NCBI GenBank assembly: GCA_937926105.1
Contig: CALANS010000088.1
Span: 1-64,000 of the forward strand
Reading direction: 5' to 3'
DNA from: an uncultured Actinomycetes bacterium
GTDB lineage: Bacteria; Actinomycetota; Actinomycetes; Mycobacteriales; Nakamurellaceae
DNA length: 64,000 nt
Part shown: positions 57,855 to 64,000 of the stretch, piece after piece
Layout of the letters: each line of letters begins with the position of its first letter
How positions within the stretch are numbered: position 1 is the stretch's first letter
Made by a program: the position numbers and the translations under genes
The notes under the pieces: model-generated
What the model was told of the DNA's origin: nothing
The model's database searches: none
The model's input: the letters and a program-made list of their open reading frames with translations, nothing else

Positions 57855-59606
57855 GTGACTGCCGTTGCACCACGTCCCGTGGTCACACGCCCCTACCCGG
57901 TCCAGCGGGCGCCGCGTGGCTCGAAGTTCCTGAGCTACCTGCGCACCACGGACCCCAAGGCGATCGGCGCCATGTACGTCGTCACCTCGTTGACGTTCTT
58001 CATGATCGGTGGGGCGATGGCCCTGCTGATGCGCACCGAACTGGCCCATCCCGGCTTGCAGTTCCTGTCGCTGGAGCAGTTCAACCAGCTGTTCACCATG
58101 CACGGCACGATCATGTTGCTGTTCTATGCGACACCGATCGTGTTCGGGTTCGCCAACCTGGTGCTGCCGTTGCAGATCGGCTCGCCGGACGTTGCATTCC
58201 CGAGATTGAACGCCTTCTCCTACTGGCTGTATCTGTTCGGGGCGATCACCGCGATGAGCGGTTTTGTTACTCCGGGCGGGGCGGCGGCGTTCGGCTGGTT
58301 TGCCTACACACCGCTGTCGGATTCGGTGAATTCTCCGGGCGCCGGCGGCGACCTGTGGATCATGGGATTGGTCCTTTCGGGATTGGGGACCATTCTGGGT
58401 GGGGTCAACATGATCACCACCGTGGTGTGCATGCGCGCCCCGGGCATGACCATGTGGCGGATGCCGATCTTCACCTGGAACATCTTCATTACCTCGATCC
58501 TGGTGTTGATCGCGTTCCCGGTGCTGACCGCCGCCCTGCTGGGCCTGGAGGCCGACCGGCATTTCGGAGCGCACGTCTTCGACCCAGCCAACGGCGGCGC
58601 TATTTTATGGCAGCACCTGTTCTGGTTCTTCGGTCATCCCGAGGTGTATATCGTGGCGTTGCCGTTCTTTGGCATCATCACCGAAGTGATTCCGGTCTTC
58701 AGCCGTAAGCCCACCTTCGGGTATCGGGGCATGGTGTTCGCCACCATCTCCATCGCGTCGCTGTCCACCGCGGTGTGGGCGCACCACATGTTCGCCACCG
58801 GCGCCGTACTGCTCCCCTTCTTCTCCTTCATGACATTCCTGATAGCCATCCCGACCGGGTTGAAGTTCTTCACCTGGATCGGCACGATGTGGCGCGGCCA
58901 GATCACCTTCGAAACACCCATGCTGTTTTCCGCCGGGTTCCTGGTCACCTTCCTGTTCGGCGGGCTGACCGGTGTGATCCTGGCCGCCCCACCGCTGGAC
59001 TTCCACGTGTCGGACACGTATTTCGTGGTGGCGCACTTCCACTACGTGCTGTTCGGCACGATCGTGTTCGCCACCTTCGCCGGAATCTATTTCTGGTTCC
59101 CGAAGTTCACCGGCCGGTTCTTGGACGAGCCGCTGGGCAAGCTGCACTTTTGGACCACATTCATCGGGTTCCACGCCACGTTCCTGGTGCAGCACTGGCT
59201 AGGCAACATGGGCATGCCCCGCCGGTACCCGGACTACCAGCCCACCGACGGGTTTACCTTCCTGAACACGTTCTCCACGATCGGCTCGTTCATCCTGGGC
59301 GCCTCCATGCTGGCGTTCGCGTGGAACGTGATCCGCTCCTACCGGTACGGGGAGGTCACCACCGCGGATGATCCGTGGGGGTATGGGAACTCGCTGGAGT
59401 GGGCCACCTCGTCCCCGCCGCCGCGGCACAACTTCACCGCGCTGCCCCGGATCCGCTCCGAACGTCCCGCATTCGACCTGCACCATCCGTGGCTCGCCGA
59501 ACGCCTCGCCGTCGAGGCGCACCACAGTCCGAGCCGCGACTGGACCCCGATCGACCGCGACGAGATCGACCGCTACCTGTCCGAGAACGCGGAATCGACC
59601 CACTGA
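57855..59606 (+). CDS. ctaD: Cytochrome c oxidase subunit I (aa3 type)
   Basis: 583 aa. Twelve TM helices expected. Heme/Cu ligands: FTMHGTIML (heme a His), [15 protein letters not shown] (Cu_B His and cross-linked Tyr), [10 protein letters not shown] (His-His) and [11 protein letters not shown] (heme a3 and a His). Proton-channel and quinol-independent features match actinobacterial CtaD. It is the catalytic subunit of the respiratory terminal oxidase. GTG 57855 with GGAGG 7 bases upstream; the longer frame upstream is not supported. First gene of the conserved chromosomal part. Confidence 0.97.
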   Translation: MTAVAPRPVVTRPYPVQRAPRGSKFLSYLRTTDPKAIGAMYVVTSLTFFMIGGAMALLMRTELAHPGLQFLSLEQFNQLFTMHGTIMLLFYATPIVFGFANLVLPLQIGSPDVAFPRLNAFSYWLYLFGAITAMSGFVTPGGAAAFGWFAYTPLSDSVNSPGAGGDLWIMGLVLSGLGTILGGVNMITTVVCMRAPGMTMWRMPIFTWNIFITSILVLIAFPVLTAALLGLEADRHFGAHVFDPANGGAILWQHLFWFFGHPEVYIVALPFFGIITEVIPVFSRKPTFGYRGMVFATISIASLSTAVWAHHMFATGAVLLPFFSFMTFLIAIPTGLKFFTWIGTMWRGQITFETPMLFSAGFLVTFLFGGLTGVILAAPPLDFHVSDTYFVVAHFHYVLFGTIVFATFAGIYFWFPKFTGRFLDEPLGKLHFWTTFIGFHATFLVQHWLGNMGMPRRYPDYQPTDGFTFLNTFSTIGSFILGASMLAFAWNVIRSYRYGEVTTADDPWGYGNSLEWATSSPPPRHNFTALPRIRSERPAFDLHHPWLAERLAVEAHHSPSRDWTPIDRDEIDRYLSENAESTH

Positions 59607-59641
59607 ACGAACGCCCGGCCCGATCGACGCCCGGCTCCTCG

Positions 59642-60856
59642 GTGGGTGCTCGGGCGACGCTGCTGATCACCGTCACCGGCGAAGACCGCCCCGGTGTGAC
59701 GGGCGTGCTGTTCACCGCGCTGGCCGCGCACCATGTCGAGGTGCTGGACGTCGAGCAGGTCGTGGTACGGGGCATGCTGACCCTGGGCGTGCTGGTGGCC
59801 ACCCCCGGTGACCCGGACGCCGTCCAGGAGGCCGTCGAGCAGGCCATGGCCTCGGTGCGAATGCGGGTGCGGGTCTCGGTGTCCGGCCCGAGCGGGCCGC
59901 AGGCCACCTCCCGCACCCCGACCCACGCCGTCGTGGTGCTCGGCCGGCCACTACAGGCCAAGGCAATCGCGGTGCTGGCCCGCCGCTTCGGCCGGGCCGG
60001 AGTGAACATCGAAACGATCCGGGGGGTCGCCGACTACCCCGTCACCGGCCTGGAACTCGGCGTCCGCGCCGCCGACGACGAGACGTTGCGGGCCCTGGTG
60101 GCCGAGATCGCACCCAAGGTCGCGGTGGACATCGCGGTGGAACGGGCGGGCCTGGGCCGTCGGGCCAAGCGGCTGATCGTGTTCGATGTGGACTCCACGC
60201 TGATCACCGGCGAGGTGGTCGAGATGCTTGCCGACCGAGCCGGGCACCGGGCCGAGGTGGAGCAGGTCACCGCGGCCGCCATGCGTGGTGAGCTGGACTT
60301 CGAGGCGGCGCTGCGGCACCGAGTCGCGCTGCTCGCCGGGCTGGACGCCGCCGTGCTGGACGAGATCGGTGCGTCGCTGGAGTTGACCCCGGGGGCGCGC
60401 ACCACGATCCGCACGCTGCGCCGGCTCGGGTTCCGCTGCGGCATCGTCTCCGGAGGCTTCACCCAGGTCACCCGGCACCTGGTGGACGCGCTCGCCCTGG
60501 ACTTCGCGGCGGCCAACACCCTCGAGGTCATCGACGGTCGGCTCACCGGCCGGTTGGTGGGACCCGTGGTGGACCGGGCCGGCAAGGCGGGGGCGCTGGC
60601 CCGGTTCGCGGCCGAGTTCGGGGTGCCGCTGAGCCAGACGGTGGCGGTCGGTGACGGAGCCAACGACATCGACATGCTCACGGCCGCCGGGCTGGGCATT
60701 GCGTTCAACGCCAAGCCCACGGTGGCCGAGCACGCCGACACCGCCCTCAACCAGCCGTTCCTGGATCCGGTGCTGTTCATCCTGGGGATCACCCGGGACG
60801 AGGTGGAGGCCGCCGACGCCGCCGACGAGGTGTCGGTCACGGCGGTGACGGGGTGA
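59642..60856 (+). CDS. serB: Phosphoserine phosphatase with N-terminal ACT domains
   Basis: 404 aa. Two ACT-like domains (LLITVTGEDRPGVTGVLFTA; HAVVVLGRPLQAKAIAVLAR) precede the HAD phosphatase: LIVFDVDSTLITGEVVEMLA (nucleophile DxDST), IVSGGFTQV (motif II), VVDRAGKAGAL and VAVGDGANDIDMLTAAG (motif III/IV). It makes serine from phosphoserine; the ACT domains should bind serine for feedback control. GTG 59642 is the first start after ctaD. Its TGA overlaps the next GTG. Confidence 0.95.
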   Translation: MGARATLLITVTGEDRPGVTGVLFTALAAHHVEVLDVEQVVVRGMLTLGVLVATPGDPDAVQEAVEQAMASVRMRVRVSVSGPSGPQATSRTPTHAVVVLGRPLQAKAIAVLARRFGRAGVNIETIRGVADYPVTGLELGVRAADDETLRALVAEIAPKVAVDIAVERAGLGRRAKRLIVFDVDSTLITGEVVEMLADRAGHRAEVEQVTAAAMRGELDFEAALRHRVALLAGLDAAVLDEIGASLELTPGARTTIRTLRRLGFRCGIVSGGFTQVTRHLVDALALDFAAANTLEVIDGRLTGRLVGPVVDRAGKAGALARFAAEFGVPLSQTVAVGDGANDIDMLTAAGLGIAFNAKPTVAEHADTALNQPFLDPVLFILGITRDEVEAADAADEVSVTAVTG

Positions 60857-61647
60857 CCGGGGCAGCACTCGCCCCGCTGCGCGCCCGGTACGCCTCCTGG
60901 CTGGGGCTGGACACCGAACAGGTGCTTGCAGACCGCGACGAGGACCCGGCCCAGATTCGCGCCCTGCAGCTGGTGCTGCGCCTGGAACGGGACACGCCGC
61001 CGTCCTGGCATGCCGCGCTCGCGCTGGCCGCGCGCGGCTGCGCGCAGCTCTGCCTGGATCCGCGGGCCGAGCCCGGCGGCGAGTGGTTCGAGGCGGTGCG
61101 CGACTACTGCACCGGGCATATCCGCAAGGTCACGCGTCGGGCCCGCGCCGGCCACTGGAACGCGGTCCAGGACCTGCCCGGCATCACCCTGGCCGAGGGC
61201 CACACCGAAATCCGGGTGCTGCTGCCCGGGCTGGCCACCGACCTGGACAAGCGCGTGTCCCGGCTGCAGGTCGGCGGCACGGACTTGCCGCGGGACGCCG
61301 AGCCGGCGCCGCGCCCGCAGGACCGGCCGCTGCTCTCGCCGCTGCGGGTGTGGATCAATCCGGCGGTGACGATGACCCTGGGAAAGACCATGGCCCAGGC
61401 CGGGCACGCCGGGATGATCGCCGCTGCGCTGCTGGCCGAGACCGACCCCGTTGCACTGCGCCGCTGGGTCGCCGGCGGGCTGCCCACCGGGGCTCGCCTG
61501 CTCGACGGAGCGACGTTTGCCAAGCTGCAGGCCGTGGCGGCCGACCCGGCGACTGCCTGGCAGGAGCACGGCCTGCTGGCGGTGCGGGACGCCGGGTTCA
61601 CCGAGATCGACCCGGGCACCGTCACCGTCATCGCCCAGCGCCCCTGA
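60853..61647 (+). CDS. Pth2-type peptidyl-tRNA hydrolase
   Basis: 264 aa. The C-terminal 110 residues match Pth2: LRVWINPAVTMTLGKTMAQA, then GHAGMIAAALL (GK..AQ.xHA core), KLQAV and AGFTEIDPGTVTVIA (the AGxTxIxxGT..V end). Pth2 recycles peptidyl-tRNA. The N-terminal 150 residues (LGLDTEQVLADRDEDPAQIR) are an actinobacterial addition. Overlaps serB (GTGA). Confidence 0.85.
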   Translation: MTGAALAPLRARYASWLGLDTEQVLADRDEDPAQIRALQLVLRLERDTPPSWHAALALAARGCAQLCLDPRAEPGGEWFEAVRDYCTGHIRKVTRRARAGHWNAVQDLPGITLAEGHTEIRVLLPGLATDLDKRVSRLQVGGTDLPRDAEPAPRPQDRPLLSPLRVWINPAVTMTLGKTMAQAGHAGMIAAALLAETDPVALRRWVAGGLPTGARLLDGATFAKLQAVAADPATAWQEHGLLAVRDAGFTEIDPGTVTVIAQRP

Positions 61648-61653
61648 CACCAC

Positions 61654-61703
61654 CGCTTGTGAGTCTGACATGGCGCTATAGCGCCACGTCAGACTCACAA
61701 GCG
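61654..61703. terminator. 50-nt near-perfect palindrome between convergent genes
   Basis: Outer arm CGCTTGTGAGTCTGAC (61654-61669) pairs perfectly with 61688-61703; an inner GGCGC/GCGCC palindrome continues the stem with one A-C mismatch. It separates pth2 and pncA and works as a bidirectional terminator. The size and symmetry also suggest a dispersed palindromic repeat. Confidence 0.75.
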
Positions 61704-61708
61704 CGGTT

Positions 61709-62299
61709 TCAGTCCAGCACTGTGACCCCGGCCTCCCGCAGCTCGTCCACCGCGCGGGCCCCATCACCGTCCTTGAGGTTCACGAACCGGGTCAGCGCCA
61801 GCGGCACCGTCACCGTGTAGCCGAGCTTGACCCCGTCCAGCGCGGTCGCCCTGACGCACCAGTCACCGGCCAGTCCGACCACCGTCACGTCCATCACCCC
61901 CGCCTCGTCCAGCAGGGTGGACAGCTGGGTTCCCTTGCGCTCGCCGGAGGCCAGATCCACCTCGGAGAACCCGGAGTAGCCGTCCTCGCTGCCGGTGCCC
62001 TTGTGCACCACCGGGCCCACCACCGGCAGGCCGGGCACCAGGGCCGCACCGGGGGAGTCGGCCACGCAGTGCACCGGCCAGATCCCGCCGTCGGCGGCGA
62101 AGTGCGGGGTGTGCTCGGGGTGCCAGTCCTGGGTGTAGACCACGGTCGCGCCGGCGGACTGGGCGCCGGCGATCTCGGCGGCGATGCCGGTGACGATGTC
62201 CTCGCCGCCGCGCACGTACAGCGAGCCGGCCGGGTCGGCGAAGTCGTGCTGCATGTCGACCACGACCAGCGCGCTGGACGGGGCGTATCCGATGATCAT
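61709..62299 (-). CDS. pncA: Nicotinamidase
   Basis: 196 aa. Catalytic triad: Asp in LVVVDMQHDF, Lys in VVHKGTGSEDGYSGF and Cys in GLAGDWCVRATALDGVKLGY; metal site DWHPEHTPHF. It hydrolyses nicotinamide to nicotinate for NAD salvage, and would also activate pyrazinamide. ATG 62299 with GGAGG 7 bases upstream. Next to pncB, the following step of the same pathway. Confidence 0.96.
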   Translation of the reverse strand: MIIGYAPSSALVVVDMQHDFADPAGSLYVRGGEDIVTGIAAEIAGAQSAGATVVYTQDWHPEHTPHFAADGGIWPVHCVADSPGAALVPGLPVVGPVVHKGTGSEDGYSGFSEVDLASGERKGTQLSTLLDEAGVMDVTVVGLAGDWCVRATALDGVKLGYTVTVPLALTRFVNLKDGDGARAVDELREAGVTVLD

Positions 62300-62336
62300 G
62301 ACGATTCCTCCGAACTCGGGTGGGGGTGGGTGCCGC

Positions 62337-63683
62337 TCAAGCCCCGGAGTCGTGTGTCCCATCGGGCGGCCTGGCGCTCGCTGGACCACACGACCTCCTG
62401 GGCGCGATCATGGTGGTGGGGATGGCGGGATCCCCATGGGACAGGCTCAGCCCCTCCCAGGGCAACGTCACCAGCGCCGACCGGAGATGCTGGCGGGACT
62501 GGTCAAGCGACGGCAGACCGTCCACCGCCCGGCCGCCGCGGACCAGCGGCACCGGAACGATCCGATCATCCGGCCCCGCGTCCGGCTGCCCATCTGCGAC
62601 ACGAAACACCACCTCCTCGGTGGCGGTACCGGTGGACCGGTGCCGGCGTAGCACCGACTTTCGCCCTCCGTTGGTCTGCTTGTGCTCGCTGCGTTTGGCC
62701 ACCGGCCGGCCGTCCACCTCGACCAGTTTGTACACCATGCCGGCGGTGGGCGCGCCGGATCCCGTCACCACCGAGGTTCCCACCCCGTAGACGTCCACCG
62801 GGTCGCCGCGCAGCGCCGCGATCGCGTACTCGTCCAGATCGCCCGACAGCACGATCTTGGTGCCGGTGGCGCCCAGTGAGTCCAGCTGCTCGCGGGCCTT
62901 GCGGGCCAGCACTCCCAGGTCGCCGGAGTCGATGCGCACCGCCCCGAGTCCCGGCCCAGCCACCTCGATGGCGGTGGTGATGCCGGCGGTGATGTCGTAG
63001 GTGTCCACCAGCAGCGTGGTGCCGATCCCGAGCGCGGCCACCTGCGCGGCAAACGCGTCGGCCTCCTGCTCGTGCAGCAGCGTGAAGGCATGCGCCGCGG
63101 TGCCGGTAGTGGGCACCCCGTACCGGCGGCCGGCCTCAAGGTTGGAGGTGGCGGAGAAGCCGGCCAGGTAGGCGGCGCGCGCCGAGGCGACTGCGGCCTG
63201 CTCGTGTGTTCGCCGGGAGCCCATCTCGACCAGGGTCCGTCCGGCTGCGGCCGAGGCCATTCGGGCGGCGGCGGAGGCGACCGCGCAGTCGTGGTTCAGG
63301 ATCGAGAGCACCAGCGTCTCCAACACCACGGCGGAGGCGAAAGTGCCGGTCACGGTCAGCACGGGAGAGCCGGGAAAGTACAGTTCGCCCTCCGGGTAGC
63401 CGTCGATGTCGCCGTCGAATCGGAAGCCGGCCAGGTGCTCCAAGGTGCGAGCGTCCAGGATCGGCTCGAGCTGCGCCAGCGCCGCCTCGTCGAACCGGAA
63501 GTGGGCGACGGCGTCGATCAGCCGAGCGGTGCCGGCCACCACCCCGTACCGGCGACCGTTCGGGAGCCGGCGGGCGAACGCTTCGAAGGTGCACCGCGTC
63601 CCGGCGGTGCCGTCGGCCAGCGCGGCCCGCAGCATGGTCAGCTCGTAGCGGTCGGTCAGCAGCCCGGTTGGGGTAGCGGTCAC
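62337..63683 (-). CDS. pncB: Nicotinate phosphoribosyltransferase
   Basis: 448 aa. TDRYELTMLRAAL at the start, YPEGELYFPGSPVLTV, the phosphorylated-His region FSATSNLEAGRRYGVPTTGT with GTAAHAFTLL, LLVDTYDITAGI and AVRIDSGDLG. It joins nicotinate to PRPP with ATP. GTG 63683 fits the family start VTATPTGLLTDRYE; the longer frame is unsupported. Directly upstream of pncA in the same direction (37 bases), likely one operon for NAD salvage. Confidence 0.96.
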   Translation of the reverse strand: MTATPTGLLTDRYELTMLRAALADGTAGTRCTFEAFARRLPNGRRYGVVAGTARLIDAVAHFRFDEAALAQLEPILDARTLEHLAGFRFDGDIDGYPEGELYFPGSPVLTVTGTFASAVVLETLVLSILNHDCAVASAAARMASAAAGRTLVEMGSRRTHEQAAVASARAAYLAGFSATSNLEAGRRYGVPTTGTAAHAFTLLHEQEADAFAAQVAALGIGTTLLVDTYDITAGITTAIEVAGPGLGAVRIDSGDLGVLARKAREQLDSLGATGTKIVLSGDLDEYAIAALRGDPVDVYGVGTSVVTGSGAPTAGMVYKLVEVDGRPVAKRSEHKQTNGGRKSVLRRHRSTGTATEEVVFRVADGQPDAGPDDRIVPVPLVRGGRAVDGLPSLDQSRQHLRSALVTLPWEGLSLSHGDPAIPTTMIAPRRSCGPASARPPDGTHDSGA

Positions 63684-63760
63684 GGATCCGAGCCTATCCA
63701 GCTGCGCGATCCGCGTCCGGGCTCGCCGTCCGCGTCCGGGCCACGTGACACACTGGGGTC

Positions 63761-64000
63761 GTGCGCAGCTCCACCCTGGCCACCAAGGTCGCCCCTCGGC
63801 CGTCCACCGACGTCGATGTGGATGCCGACTCGGCGGCCGAGGTTCCGTGGGTCGCAATCGTCTGGAACGACCCGGTGAACCTGATGTCCTACGTCACCTA
63901 CATCTTCCAGACGCTGCTCGGGCACCCCCGCCCGACCGCCGAGAAGCTGATGCTGGACGTGCACCACAAGGGTCGCGCCACCGTCTCGCACGGCACGCGC
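63761..64000 (+). CDS. clpS: ClpS adaptor (partial, cut by the window end)
   Basis: 80 codons seen. [20 protein letters not shown] and [19 protein letters not shown] are the ClpS signature; the Asn-Asp pair and VHHKGRA bind N-degrons. ClpS brings N-end-rule substrates to ClpAP/ClpCP. GTG 63761. Divergent from pncB, 77 bases apart, as in many actinobacteria. Confidence 0.95.
   Translation, partial: MRSSTLATKVAPRPSTDVDVDADSAAEVPWVAIVWNDPVNLMSYVTYIFQTLLGHPRPTAEKLMLDVHHKGRATVSHGTR

Noticed and set aside
57549..58574. 341-aa minus-strand frame over the start of ctaD
   Set aside because: His/Gln/Arg-rich shadow of the CtaD gene.

Overview
The window is high-GC DNA with GTG starts, many 4-bp ATGA/GTGA gene overlaps and an actinobacterial core gene set. 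It reads as the chromosome of an actinomycete (Actinomycetota); I cannot name the genus. A large accessory island of about 57 kb lies between a tRNA-Ala(GGC) gene at the left (119-191) and a conserved chromosomal block at the right (57.8-64 kb: ctaD, serB, a Pth2-type peptidyl-tRNA hydrolase, pncA, pncB, clpS).

Left part (0-17 kb) is an integrative, probably conjugative, element. It carries a large serine recombinase whose reading frame runs antisense through the tRNA-Ala gene, a Doc/Fic toxin with a possible tiny partner, a tyrosine integrase whose 3' end runs antisense through the 3' half of another tRNA, an excisionase, an ImmA-like protease with an XRE repressor, an ArdA-like anti-restriction protein with three extra repeats, a replication-relaxation protein, a TraD/HerA-like coupling ATPase, an MT-A70 methyltransferase, a three-gene von Willebrand/membrane operon and a STAND NTPase.

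Middle part (17-31 kb) is lower in GC and devoted to surface proteins. A candidate small RNA is followed by three type IV pilin-like genes with the same promoter and the same N-terminus but unrelated C-termini; one is cut by an IS3-family element. Next come an LRR (BspA-like) wall protein with a sortase signal and a tandem array of six monocistronic cassettes, five of which encode proteins with hexapeptide (left-handed beta-helix) repeats. Most cassettes start with a conserved, covarying RNA leader, and every one ends in a different or related strong hairpin. After it lie a DUF3846-like protein, a ribbon-helix-helix regulator with its own operator, a phage-fibre-like pair and a TatA pair.

The 31-43 kb part has a NarL-type two-component system, a lipoprotein and several proteins I do not recognise. 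The 39-57 kb part is a defence region: a GHKL ATPase with a nuclease-like C-terminus, an XRE/ImmA pair, a type I restriction-modification operon (hsdM, a HEPN-like protein, hsdS, hsdR) that continues through a DUF6414-like protein, an AAA+ ATPase and a Gabija-like OLD nuclease plus UvrD helicase, followed by a Schlafen/AlbA_2-type protein.

The best candidates for something undescribed are the beta-helix cassette array with its RNA leaders, the HEPN-like gene locked inside the type I RM operon, the RM-to-Gabija super-operon, and the compact small RNA before the pilins.
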